The notes: generated by a model not told the origin, from the sequence alone. Positions 18,561 through 28,894 are shown, numbered from the stretch's first letter. The stretch is 64,000 nt of DNA from Oegoconia quadripuncta (GCA_949316235.1 OX438747.1:31468601-31532600), one strand, 5' to 3'. Translations and numbers: made by a program.

Positions 18561-19433
18561 GCAACGCCTTTGGGATGATCCCTTTTTGAAGCAGATCCAT
18601 AAGTCTTTGTTCGATAGTTGCACAAACAACGCCGACCGAGCAAGGCTGCTTGCCGTATCCGAGACGGAATCGGGTCATTGGTTACACGCGCTGCCTTCGG
18701 ATAACATTGGTACAATGCTGGACTCTAACACTCTTCGTAATGCAGTTTGTTTGCGAGTGGGTGCCAAAGTATGCGAACCGCATCGCTGTCCTTGTGGCTC
18801 CAAGGTACACCAATACGGGCGTCACGGTCTGTCATGCAGCAGGAGCGCGGGCCGTATTTACCGCCATGGCACCATCAATGATTTAATACGTCGAGCGCTT
18901 GCTACTGCTAGTGTTCCCGCGTCTCTGGAGTCCTGCGGCTTAACCAGGGATGATGGCAAGAGGCCGGATGGGGCGACATTGGTGTCATGGTCACTAGGGC
19001 GAACCTTGATATGGGACGCTACTTGCTTCGATACTTTGGCATCCTCTCACATCCCCAAAACCTCTTCGAGAGCCAGAGCTGCGGCAGAGGAAGCACAGCT
19101 GCTCAAGTGCCGCAAGTACTCATCCCTATTGGGTAGCCATGAGTTTGTGGCGCTTGCAGTAGAAACTATGGGACCGTGGTCTTCTGACACCAGGAATTTC
19201 GTCCACGGTCTCTCGACCAGATTAGTGCTGGCCTCGTGTGATTTACGGGCTGGCGCATACCTCGCTCAACGCCTCAGTCTGGCTGTTCAGAGAGGTAATG
19301 CAGCCAGTGTGTTGTGGGTCCATACCGCAATCGGGAGCTCTGGATGACGTCTTTGCCTTATAGTTTTATTTTAGTTTTTATTTTTTATACCTATGTAAAT
19401 AATTATAATGTTTTCTTGGTGTCAAATAAATAA
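18517..19433 (+). pseudogene. C-terminal part of a non-LTR retrotransposon protein with Cys/His and RPD...D motifs
   Basis: An open frame (to TGA 19345-19347) gives about 275 residues. Numbered from the TTG codon at 18586: GHWLHALPS (30-38), a Cys/His cluster C68-x-C70-x9-H80-x3-C84, R93-H94, GKRPD (124-128), then WDAT with D144, and a terminal LAQRLSLAVQRGNAASVL. The order Cys/His knuckle, RH, (K/R)PD and a later D resembles the C-terminal knuckle plus restriction-like endonuclease of R2-type elements; this is my inference from motif order. I have seen this conserved block in many invertebrate transposon proteins of uncertain name. The reverse transcriptase is missing and there is no ATG, so the copy is 5'-truncated. 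The 3'-untranslated part ends caaataaataaattctc. Five other relics are in this window. Confidence 0.7.
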
Positions 19434-19496
19434 ATTCTCAAGCATCGAAATAAGGTCATCTCAATCTTGAGAACGGTTTACTAATATGGGCCTAAG
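19434..19496 (-). mobile_element. end fragment of family G inverted-repeat transposon
   Basis: 'ctcaatcttgagaacggttt' then actaatatgggcctaa, the inverted form of the family end 'ttaggcccgtat.tataaac' at 6152. Confidence 0.55.
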
Positions 19497-19639
19497 AGTT
19501 AATCAATGTTTTAAGTGAGCATTCCGGCGTCACGTGTTGCTGGAATTCTCATTTTCATAATGTGCATCCCAAAAAACTGTGCATGAATAGTGCCATCGAA
19601 CGATTCCAGTCCCTTAATTAGTGCTCCAAAAACAACGAA

Positions 19640-19890
19640 GTTATTTAGATACATACATACATACATACATAATGTCACGCCTGTTTCCCGTAGGGGTAGG
19701 CAGATACCACAGACTTCCACTTGCTACGATCCTGACACACCTCTTCTGCTTCCTTCACTCTCATAAGGTTGTTCATACATGCTCGTCGGTTTAGGGTACT
19801 CTTGACTTGGCCTTTCTTTAAGACGTCCCCGATTTGATCATGGTACGTTCGCCGTGGTCTTCCCCTACCAACACTACCATTATTACCGTT
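19640..19890 (-). pseudogene. C-terminal end of an RTE-like non-LTR retrotransposon
   Basis: On the minus strand 19673-19880 encodes [19 protein letters not shown], then [29 protein letters not shown] and a TAG/TGA-type end after 'GKQA'. A 'GRPR..Y.DQ' block followed by 'A.DR..WK' is the normal end of insect RTE-like ORFs. The tail is the tetranucleotide run (tatg)n, seen as catacatacata at 19648-19670. Truncated 5', frame otherwise open. Confidence 0.65.
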
Positions 19891-19929
19891 ATTTAGATGT
19901 CTTTGTAAAAAGGAGCGTACGACGAAAAA

Positions 19930-20119
19930 ATTGGTTTAAAATGTTGTGAACGGTTCGTCGGCGAATTATCGATTGGCGAATCGTTCGTCGTTGAAAAGTT
20001 CTACGACTAATGTTTGTTTGATGAAGTGTCATGTCGACGAAACGTATGTTAGAGAAAAATACGATGGAGAAAGATTTTGTTGACGAAATAGTGATATATG
20101 AAATGTTGTGTTGACGAAC
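19930..20119. other. stretch rich in TCGTCG/CGACGAA words
   Basis: Many degenerate 'cgacgaa' and 'ttcgtcg' words in about 190 bp, with no clear period or frame. It directly precedes the inverted-repeat element at 20120. Confidence 0.35.
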
Positions 20120-20575
20120 AGGGGGCCGATCGCGCTAAGTTTGAACGATAATAGTGTCAATTCGGATGTACACCAACTAAACTAAAACCAGTTTTAGAGT
20201 GGTGCCGTCGCATCGTACTGTTCCAGGGAGAAAGAGAAAGTACTTCTTTAAAACTGGTTTTAGTTTAGTTTAGTTGGTGTACATCCGAAACGACACCATT
20301 ACCAAAGCTAAACCATAACCAAAAACGTTATGACAAGCACATTTCGTACGTGCTAATCATTTGAATTAAAATTAAACTTGTTCTTTTTTAATAGTAGCGT
20401 ACGGTATACCTAGCTCAAAACATTTGGTTATTGGTTTTACTTTGGTAGTGTCAACGATACAATAGTCCACAAAATATAGCGCAATACCATTTTTTACTTC
20501 AGCTAAACTAAACCAAAATCAAAAACGTTCCATTCGAACGGTAAAACGGTAAAAAAAATAGCGCGATTGGTCCCA
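20120..20575. mobile_element. inverted-repeat transposon with nested MITE
   Basis: The left end 'gggggccgatcgcgctaagt' and right end 'tagcgcgattggtccc' are inverted counterparts, and inner 'ctaaaccataaccaaaaacg' is inverted near 20500-20530. A partial copy without the nested element is at 35980-36035, which gives an empty-site comparison for the MITE at 20154-20298. Confidence 0.65.
20154..20298. mobile_element. palindromic MITE 'gtgtcgattcgg', copy 1
   Basis: About 145 bp. The outer about 50 bp on each side form a near-perfect hairpin (gtgtcaattcggatgtacac ... gtacatccgaaacgacacc, then the 'aactaaactaaaaccagttt' arm). The central non-palindromic part is 'gtgccgtcgcatcgtactgt' and 'tccagggagaaagag'. 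The empty site at about 36005 (gataataccaaagct) indicates insertion at TA. Confidence 0.85.
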
Positions 20576-20660
20576 CATTCTATGAAGGAACGAGTGTCGG
20601 AGACCAGTTCCGCATTGAAGCATTCAAACCACGCTAACGCGTGAATTCGATACAGAATCT

Positions 20661-20872
20661 CCTGGCTAGCTCCCACCATCTTATCTAAATCTGCCACCAA
20701 ACAGCAACAATGCTATTAGCATTGTTGTGTTCCGGTTGTCAGAGATAAGATAGCCAGTCCCCCAAATAAAATGGCATTTCCGGGTCAGTACGTTACCAAC
20801 TTCGGCCTCATCTTCACTTAACATCAGGTGTGATTGAGGTCAAGTGCTAACCCGTTGTGCATAAAAAAAAAG
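20661..20872 (+). repeat. SINE A, head missing
   Basis: Runs from 'ggctagctcccaccatctta' to 'cccgttgtgcat' and an A-run. The tRNA-like head is absent, as expected of a 5'-truncated retroposition product. Confidence 0.85.
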
Positions 20873-21185
20873 AAAACGTTAAAGTCTCCGTTACAGGCAT
20901 GGTGTAGTGGAAACACTCACCCAGCCCGCGGGCAACAAGGTCATAATATTATAATAGTTGCTGTTTAATTTATATAAGAATAATAATACGGTTCATTTCA
21001 CTAGAGCGAAGTTAAATTATGACAACATTAATTTGCCTTTCATAAAGAGAGACTCAAGATCTTCCCAGAAGTAACTTTGCTTTCATGCATGGGATTCTAA
21101 GAGACGCTATTTTTGACTTAGCCGGTCATTGCTGGGCCGTCAGTTTGACAACTAATTGAACGTCAATGCTCAAATCATAGATTTG

Positions 21186-21330
21186 GTGTCGATTCGGATG
21201 TAAACTAAACTAAAACCAGATTTGGAGTGGTGCCGTCGCATAGTACTGTTCCAGGGAGAAAGAGCCAGTACTACTTTAAAACTGGTTTTAGTTTAGTTTA
21301 GGTTAGTTGGTGTACATCCGAATCGACAAT
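21186..21330. mobile_element. palindromic MITE 'gtgtcgattcgg', copy 2
   Basis: Same hairpin arms and centre as 20154-20298. The left arm has lost 'cacca' and the right arm has an extra 'gttta' unit, so the pairing is imperfect. Confidence 0.85.
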
Positions 21331-21683
21331 CTGTATGTTTAGAAATAGACATAAGTATGCAATGGTAGTGATCACCTGCTCACCTGGTGAACCCGGATGA
21401 CCGCACTGACGTCCTTGAGCTGGTGATGGCTCCCAACCCTCATTGCTATAGGTTGAGATGACAGATGCACACACAGACAGTTCCAGAAAACACAGAAAGA
21501 AGGCATAAGATCTCTGATCAACGTGACTGGAAATACCGACTCTTAGCTCAAACACTTGCCTCTTCAAACACCAGTTTTTGGGAGAATTACTACAAAGTAG
21601 TACTTGCCATTAAATAAAAAAGTGAAGGGAAGTGAAGATCTCTAAAGGAAAAGCACCAAAGCACAGTCTCTTTTCGATACAGC

Positions 21684-21905
21684 GCGCACGGTGGTCTTAA
21701 GGTCTCTGCTCCACGGTCAGAGGTCGACAGTAGGCGGGGGTGGGTGCGGGGAAAGGGGCGCACAGTACTTCAAAGAACACGAAATGGGCAAGTTGACCAC
21801 AGATTGGTACTTGCATGTAAATATTCCAAACACTGAATAAGTACATAAAATTTAAAATTTGCGTGGTGACAGTAGAGCAGAGACCTTATGACCACCGTGG
21901 GCGCT
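21684..21905. repeat. inverted repeat around a GC-rich core
   Basis: 'gcgcacggtggtcttaaggt' ctctgctc at 21686-21713 is inverted at about 21873-21903 (gagcagagacc ttatgaccaccgtgggcgc). The left arm recurs alone at 24075-24110 (catggtggtcgtaaggtctc), so this is a dispersed family. No frame. Confidence 0.6.
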
Positions 21906-22312
21906 ATTACATTGACTGACAATTACATCCTAACATCCTTAGCAGATTATTATAATAATTAAAATAATAAAACGTTACTAGCTAATGTTGTAACTGTCAT
22001 TATGGAAGAGCGAGGACTCAGGGTACTGATACTTATTTACTTAATAAGGGTCCTGAGCAATCAAATGGTATATTGTAAACTCAGTGACGTGCACAAAGTT
22101 TTGTCACACGGTAGGCAGAATGTTAAAATTTGCTATTAAATGAGAAAAAATACAATTACAAAATAATAACTTACTGTTATAGCAATCCTCGCAATTGTTT
22201 AGAATATTTCTATTCACATCAGTATGAATTAACTACCTTGGCAATGCATTTCAAGGAAAGCTTACAATTTTAGGGTAGGAGGCTTTCTGCCTGTATGGAG
22301 GGCACGCCGCCG

Positions 22313-22589
<277 letters not shown>

Positions 22590-22832
22590 AGTGAAGTCAA
22601 ACCCAGTCCTCGTGGACCTTAGGCATAACACAAATCGATGTAACACAATATGTTATGTGGTAACAATTTATATAGTTCTTTGTAACAGAATTGGCGCGAA
22701 GTGGAGAGACTGTGTAATAAACTGTGCCAATACCACCTTACTCATTTAAAGACAGTAGCACAACTCCTCCGCTTTGGCTCGATGAGTTACATTATAATTT
22801 ACCAACTATATAGATAAAGTTAGTAATATACA

Positions 22833-22985
22833 TTGGTGTCGATTCGGATGTACACCAACTAAACTAAACTAAAACCAGTTTTGGAGTGGTGCCGTTGCAT
22901 CGTACTGTTCCAGGGAGAAAGAGACAGTACTAATAAAACTGGTTTTAGTTTAGTTTAGTTGGTGTACATCCGAATCGACACCAAT
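22833..22985. mobile_element. palindromic MITE 'gtgtcgattcgg', copy 3
   Basis: The best-preserved copy. Pairing extends to cattggtgtcg ... cgacaccaatg at its ends. Arms of about 55 bp, centre as in the other copies. Confidence 0.88.
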
Positions 22986-23461
22986 GATCGGTATCTTAAA
23001 ATAGTATAAAATATTACTAAGCTAAGAAAATAAAATTCTTAAGTGATAATAATAAAATAAAATATGTATGTATAGTTACATAACTATAAAAACGGGACAG
23101 TACTGCCAACTGAGAGTTAATTATATTATGACTTGTACTCTGTTGTTGTTTCTTACTGTTTCTTATTGTTCTTTTGTGTTGTTGTAATTCACGTAGTTTA
23201 TGTTTAATTTTATTATTAAAAATTCAATTGTATCTAATGTATCCAGTTTCTGGAAGGTATTGATTTCTTTGACATTTATTTAATTTCTGAACATGTTTCA
23301 TATAATATTGTTTAATGTCTACCGCTACAAATATTTGCATGTCGTGGTTACTTATAATTAAGGTGGCGCATGCACTGTGTACAATTGCGTTTTTGCCACA
23401 TTGGACTGGTATGTGTCAATCTTGTTAGTAACGATGGCATCGTTTGTCGTGCGCGACGCGA

Positions 23462-23657
23462 CGTGAGAGTGGGAAATCAACCGTTGCGGGTTCGAATCCC
23501 GCGAGGGGTAAATGTTTGTGTGATGAATACGAACATTTATTCCCGAGTCATGGATGTTTATATAAATATTTATGTATGTTTATCCGTTATCTAGTATCCA
23601 TAGCACAAGCTTTACTTAGTTTGGGACTAGACGATTGGTGTAAGTGTCCGAAATATT
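23462..23657 (+). repeat. SINE B, truncated head
   Basis: Starts just upstream of the B box 'gcgggttcgaatcccgcgag' (about 23485-23504) and continues to 'gtgtccgaaatatttac' as in other copies. Confidence 0.75.
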
Positions 23658-23669
23658 TACAAAAATCGC

Positions 23670-23924
23670 ACTAACCCGTAAATCCCACTTTATTTGGGGG
23701 GACTGGCTGGCTATCTTATCTCTTGCAACCGGAACACAACAATGCTATTAACATTGCTGCTTGACGGCAGATTTCGATAAGATTGTGGTAGCGAGCCAGG
23801 CGGACATTAAAAATGCCCTACCACCAACCAAACCGAGTACTTAGAACATGTACCCCGATGGGGGATCGAAACGCGACCTCCGAACCGTAAACCCAATGTT
23901 GTTTACATTGAGCCACGGAGGCGG
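23670..23924 (-). repeat. SINE A, tail missing
   Basis: Head 'ccgcctccgtggctcaatgt' on the minus strand (ending at 23924) and body are present. The 'tgattgaggtcaag' tail is absent; it abuts SINE B. Confidence 0.85.
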
Positions 23925-24195
23925 TAAGACCTGAGCTCGTCTTTTGTTTACCTAGCAAGTTCCATAGAAACACGCTTTATATCTGTTCTTATAGCGGATC
24001 AGACTGTTCCAGAAAGCGCTGAAAGAATGCCGAAGGTTTCTGATAGCGAAAAGCACCAAAGCAGAGTATACACCGCGCATGGTGGTCGTAAGGTCTCTTC
24101 TCCACTGTTGTTGGGAGAAGATAAACTGCCGTGCGTGGTGATCGTGCGTTTGGAGTGTTCCGATCGCAAGAGGGCGAGAAACTGGCCGCGCGCCA

Positions 24196-24228
<33 letters not shown>
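24196..24228. repeat. (TA)n microsatellite
   Basis: About 16 TA units. Its flanks 'gcgccatctatcgga' (24237) and 'ccgatagatggcgcc' (24320-24335) form an inverted pair just outside. Confidence 0.9.
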
Positions 24229-24230
<2 letters not shown>

Positions 24231-24413
24231 GATTCGCGCCATCTATCGGATTATCCTGGAACCCGTAAGAAAGGTACACTTGAAGTAAATAGATCCTTTA
24301 TAGATGGGTTCACGGGTTCGCCGATAGATGGCGCCAGTCTTCACAATTGTGCCGATAAGTCAGGCGAGGTTCCGTACTGAACAACTGTCAGAGGTGGATT
24401 ATATTTGTTATAC

Positions 24414-24468
24414 CGAGACCTCCGAATCGTAAACACAATGATCTTTACATTGAGCCACGGAGGCGGTT
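24414..24468 (-). repeat. SINE A head fragment
   Basis: Only the tRNA-like head: 'ccgcctccgtggctcaatgt' on the minus strand back to 'cgattcggaggtc'. Confidence 0.75.
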
Positions 24469-24802
24469 AAAGTTCGCTTACTGCAAGATTTCATTACACT
24501 GTAATGATGCTAGAGACATCGGACCATGAATATAAATGTAGTATCAACCCATGGCTCCGACTAGGCTGAACAAAAGACAAGGATGTTGTATGGTAACAAA
24601 ATTAAATGGAATCAATATAAATATCCGCTTCATTCAGCCCTTTTATACAGAAACCAAGGATAAAAGTTTTTATCCGACTACCAAAGAAATGAGGCTAATG
24701 TTTTTTGAGTATGTATGTATGTATTTAAAGTGAATGTCGTGTCGTACCAAGAAGTTAAATCGAGGGCGGAAAGTAGAGATGAAGATGTAAGTATGTTTGT
24801 AA

Positions 24803-25078
24803 TGTTGGTGTAGTGGTTAGAAACTCTGCTGCTATACCAGTCGCGGGTTCGAATCCCGTTAGGGGCATATGTTTGTATGATGAATACAGACATGTGTTCC
24901 CGAGTTATGGATGTTTTCATTTATAATAAGTATTTATTTACAAAAAAATGTATTTGTATAGTTTATCAACCATCTGGTATCTATAATACAAGCCTAGTTG
25001 CTTAGTGTGGAACTAGATGGCGCTGTGTGTATGTGCAAAGATTTTTATTTATTTTATTTTATTTTAATAGTAATAATA
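24803..25078 (+). repeat. SINE B variant with 'gatggcgctgtg' end
   Basis: Head 'taatgttggtgtagtggtta', B box 'gcgggttcgaatcccgttag', body, then 'gaactagatggcgctgtgtg' and an AT-rich tail. Its end faces the end of the minus-strand copy at 25088. Confidence 0.82.
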
Positions 25079-25087
25079 ATAAATATC

Positions 25088-25605
25088 CTTAGGCATACAC
25101 ACAGCGCCATCTAGTTCCACAGTAAGCAACTATAGGCTTGTGTTGTGGATACCAGATGGTTGATATACTACATAAATATTTTTTTTTGTAAATAAATACC
25201 TTTTTTTTTTGAGGCTTGTGTTGTGGATACCAGATGGTTTTTTTTTTTTTTTTTTTATACACAACGGGTTGGTACCTGACCTCAATCATACCTGATGCTA
25301 AGTGAAGATGAGGTCGAAGGTGGTAGCGTACTGACCCGGAAACCTCAACACATTTGGAGGACTGGCTATCTTATCTCTGACAACCGGAACACAACAATGC
25401 TATTAACATTGCTGCTTGGCGGCAGATTTAGATAAGATGGTGGTGGATAGCTAGCCAGGCGGACATTTAAAAACCTATTTATGAAAACATCCATAACTCG
25501 GGTACACATTTCATCACTCAAACAAAATACCCCTAGCGGGATTCGAACCCGCAACCTTTTGGTATAGTGGTCACAGTTGCTAACTACTGCACCAAACAGG
25601 TCGTA
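25088..25605 (-). repeat. SINE B split by a SINE A insertion
   Basis: Far end at 25088-25197 ('cacacagcgccatctagttc', 'gttgtggataccagatggt'), head at 25472-25605 ('gattcgaacccgcaacct', 'gcaccaaacaggtcgt'). The SINE A at 25238-25471 lies between, and 'ggcttgtgttgtggatacca' is partly duplicated at 25211-25238 beside T-runs. Confidence 0.78.
25238..25471 (-). repeat. SINE A, head missing
   Basis: T-run, 'atacacaacgggttggtacc' through 'tagccaggcggacatttaaa'. The tRNA-like head is missing. Inserted in the minus-strand SINE B. Confidence 0.82.
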
Positions 25606-25732
25606 TAAAACCATTTTTGAATTAGGTAAACTAACATTCTATGGAATTTGCTATGTAAACAAACCGCCATATTGAAATTGTCTCTGCTGAATGATGAATT
25701 TACTAGTGATGGGCAAGACTCTTACTTACTCC

Positions 25733-26188
25733 TTTACTTATGTCAAACCATATCGAATAATAAAATACCGAAAGTAAATAAAAAGCAAAAAACCCGACAG
25801 CACATTTCGTATTTTGCGGGCGCCATGTTGGAATAGAAAAAGAAATAGAAAATGTTGTCCAAATCCATGTTGGATTTTCTAGCATAACATATTATGTTAT
25901 AGCATAACATATATGTTATGCTAGAAAATAGAAAAAGAAATAGAAAATGTTATCCAAATCCATGTTGGATCTTCTAGCATAACATATTATGTTATCCTAG
26001 AAAATAGAAAAAGAAATAGAAAATGTTATCCAAATCCATGTTGGATTTTCTAGCATAACATAATATGTTAATATGTTATGCTAGAAAATCCAACATGGCG
26101 CCCGCAAAATACGAAATGTGCGGTCGGGTTTTTTGCTTTTTATTTACTTTCGGTATTTTATTATTCGATATGGTTTGACATAAGTAAA
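25733..26188. repeat. long inverted repeat, 100-bp arms around three tandem units
   Basis: The arms at 25733-25832 and 26089-26188 are reverse complements with a single mismatch that I could find ('ccgacagcac' versus 'ccgaccgcac'). The arm is part of family E ('gcgggcgccatgttgga'). The core holds three units of about 77-93 bp, each 'aatagaaaaagaaatagaaa' atgttatccaaatcc, with AT palindromes such as 'agcataacatatatgttatg'. The frames reading on both strands are symmetry artefacts. Confidence 0.85.
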
Positions 26189-26350
26189 TATCCGACATTC
26201 CAGGGATCAAGACGAATTTAACGACACCATTCACTTCGAAGTCGGTCAAGCCGTTTAGGTTACAGGAGGTACCATAGAAATCTACATACATACATACATA
26301 CACTCGAAAAACATTATCCTCGTTCCTTGGGCAGTCGGGCAAAAACAAGT
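26189..26350 (+). repeat. dispersed repeat family E, 3' part
   Basis: 'ccgacattccagggatcaag', 'gacaccattcacttcgaagt', 'cggtcaagccgtttaggtta', (cata)n and 'cactcgaaaaacattatcct' follow in the family order. Opposite-strand copies are at 30000-30190 and 62630-62790. Confidence 0.7.
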
Positions 26351-26366
26351 AGGTACGAGAGAGATC

Positions 26367-26699
26367 TTTTTTTTATGCACGACGGGTTCGTATTTGACCT
26401 CAATCACACCTGATGTTAAGTGAAGATGTGGTCGAAGGTCGAAGCGTCTTAACCCGGAAACCCCAACATATTTGGGGGACTGGCTATCTTATCTCTGACA
26501 ACCGGAACACAACAATGCTATTAACACTGCTGCTTAGCGGCAGATTTAGATAAGATGGTGGTAGCTAGCCAGGCGGACATTTCAAATGGCCTACCACCAA
26601 CCAAACCGAGTACTATGTCCCCGCTGGGGATCGAACCCGCGACCTCCGAATCGTAAACCCAATGTTGTTTACATTGAGCCACGGAGGCGGTTAAATCTT
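26367..26699 (-). repeat. SINE A, full length, with target duplication
   Basis: T-run and 'atgcacgacgggttcg' on the left, tRNA-like head ending cggaggcgg (26690) on the right. 'gagatctt' is present on both sides (26361-26368 and 26700-26707), an 8-bp target duplication, as expected of target-primed retroposition. Confidence 0.88.
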
Positions 26700-26827
26700 G
26701 AGATCTTCAAAAGCAGGGTGAATAAGCATCTACTGGGATCGCGTGATTCATCTTCGGCCACATCGTCACTTCCCATCAGGTGAGATTGTTGTGGTCAAAC
26801 GTGTATCCAATTAACCATAAAAATGGT
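26700..26827 (+). repeat. 3' end of a Jockey-like non-LTR element (family D)
   Basis: 'gatcttcaaaagcagggtga', 'ataagcatctactgggatcg', 'cttcccatcaggtgagattg', 'aaacgtgtatccaattaacc', A-run. This is the tail that follows the coding end at 31128-31495. Confidence 0.7.
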
Positions 26828-27071
26828 CCATTATGGTGTCAGTCACCTTAAAATTATTTTCACCTAATTTCGTAATGTTTTTTCAGACGGTTTTCAAATT
26901 GATACCGAGAAATAGCTTACTATACGTTATTTTAACATTACCTCGTTATTATCATAAGAAAGAATAACGAGCACGTTATGTTCTCGAATATAAGAGTTAG
27001 TACATTGGTTTTAAATGTTGCAATAAAAATATTACGTTTTCAATATTTCTCGTCTGAGGTTTGAAGGGTCT

Positions 27072-27170
27072 GTATACAGGTTGAAATTTAATTCGTGTAA
27101 TTCCTGTTAACTGGTAAGTCTGCTCTTGATTTCGGACAGGTCTCTACTAGGAACTCTACTAGACATGGAC
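27072..27170. mobile_element. terminal fragment of the 'cagggtgaaat' MITE
   Basis: 'gtatacaggttgaaatttaa', 'ttcctgttaactggtaagtc', 'tgctcttgatttcgga' follow the terminal repeat of 40268-40350. The second terminal repeat is missing. Confidence 0.55.
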
Positions 27171-27848
27171 AAGACGATGATGTTAGTGTGGAGACTTTAT
27201 GCTCGCAGAGTTCGTAAGCGCTACGATATATAACACGCTTCACTTAAATAAATAAATAATTGGTATTTATTTACCACAAAGTTAATTTAACAAGTAATTA
27301 ATTGATAATAATTTAGGTCAAACTGTGATGAAAAGGTAGGGACTCAGCAGATTTGCTGATTTTCAGTCCTCCCCAAGTAGAGTAGTTGCTGCCACCAAGG
27401 AATTAATTACTATTACTCTATGAACAAACTGACTAACTAATAAATCTTGTAAGGCAATCTTATATTCTGGAGGCAATCCGTCTATGGAACGCTCTTCTCG
27501 AGTCAATACGTCGTGCACTTATAGAGACAAGTCAAAGCACATTTTCTAGCGTCACGACTGTTGCCATATTCTTGTTTTGAGCTTTGGTCATTACAGTATT
27601 CATTATTTTCCTTGTTTGCTGTCGCATATATTGTGTATGTACATATAATAATTTATGATTATATTTGGAGTTATATTTTACACTATCATTGTATTTAAGT
27701 TTATGTTCATGTCTGTACGTGTATACTGTGCCGGTGGTCCGAGGAGAACGCTTGGGATCGTGTGTTGTGATGCTGGCCGTGGTAGAAGGCGCGTTGTTTT
27801 AAAAAGAAATGCTTTTAAATGTGGAATAGAGATTCATTCGGGAGAAGC
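27171..27848. other. mostly unassigned sequence
   Basis: A short block at 27325-27415 ('ttttcagtcctccccaag', 'agtagttgctgccaccaagg') is the inverse of blocks at 42140-42205 and 56960-57020, so a further dispersed repeat is present. A 72-residue frame at 27655-27873 (AGGPRRTLGIVCCDAGRGRR) matches nothing I know. Confidence 0.35.
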
Positions 27849-28575
27849 CTTTTGGCGGGAACTCGGCGAGTGAAGTAGCATTTTTCTTTATAATTCTTAT
27901 AATTTGAGCATTCTGACTTTTGAAGCTTAATAATGGCAGAATATTGTGTAGCATAAGTTAGTGATGCTGTACAAGTGAAGGGAAGTGTAAATTAAAGTGG
28001 GTAACGAAGCTTTCGGGTTCCCACAAAAAGTCGCCAAAATCTTTTGTAAAGCATTCTGCCACTTTACTGAAGAATGACTTGACCGTGACTAGACTCTGTA
28101 TACGCAAATTATACGACGAATTACTTGTTTTGACTGCGACTGACTTATAAACTGAAGAAATAAGAGAAATAAGACATGGCTGTATGGGCTTAGATCCCTT
28201 TGCCTTCTCCGAGAGGGGAGAATAAAACTAAAAAATAAATAATTCGCGAGAGAGCTCGCACCGGCTTTTTGGCGGGAACTCGGCGAGTGAAGTAGCATTT
28301 TTCTTTATAAGTCTTAAAATTTGTGCATTCTAACTTTTGAAGCTTAATAATGGCAGAATATTGTGCAGCAAACGTTAGTGTTGGTGTACAGGTGAAGGGA
28401 AGTGTAAATTAAAGTGCGTAACGGAGCTTTCGGGTTCCCACAAGAAGCCGCCAAAATCTTTTGTAAAGCATTCTGCCACTTTACTGAAGAATGACTTGAC
28501 CGTGACTAGACTCTGTATACGACGAATTACTTGTTTTGATTGAGACTGACCTATAAACTGAAGAAATAAGATAAA
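27849..28575 (+). repeat. two near-identical tandem copies of an unknown unit (family J)
   Basis: The block 27849-28167 recurs at 28263-28575: 'ttttggcgggaactcggcga', 'gaagcttaataatggcagaa', 'gtgaagggaagtgtaaatta', 'cgccaaaatcttttgtaaag', 'cttgaccgtgactagactct'. A third, diverged copy is at 44644-44815. Two of the three copies keep a 20-codon ATG frame (see findings). No known element. Confidence 0.75.
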
Positions 28576-28894
28576 TAAAAATGTTCACTCGAAACTGGCA
28601 GTAATGTCCCTCGACAATGAGGTTGACTGGTTGCCATCCTCAAAAATAAGAAGAAGAAGAAGAAAAGCTCGCACCGTCCCTCCAGAGCGGTCTCCGCTCT
28701 CCGATGTGATCCGTTATAAAAGATGTAATAAACAACATTAATATATGCAACTTAGCTTTGTCATTGACATACAATTTACAATACGTTTATAAATATTATT
28801 TAGTACCTATTATCTATTAAATTATTGGTACACACCTACTTGTTATTTAGTCCTTTCTACTTCTTTTCATTACCCAAATGAAATAGAAATAGTA

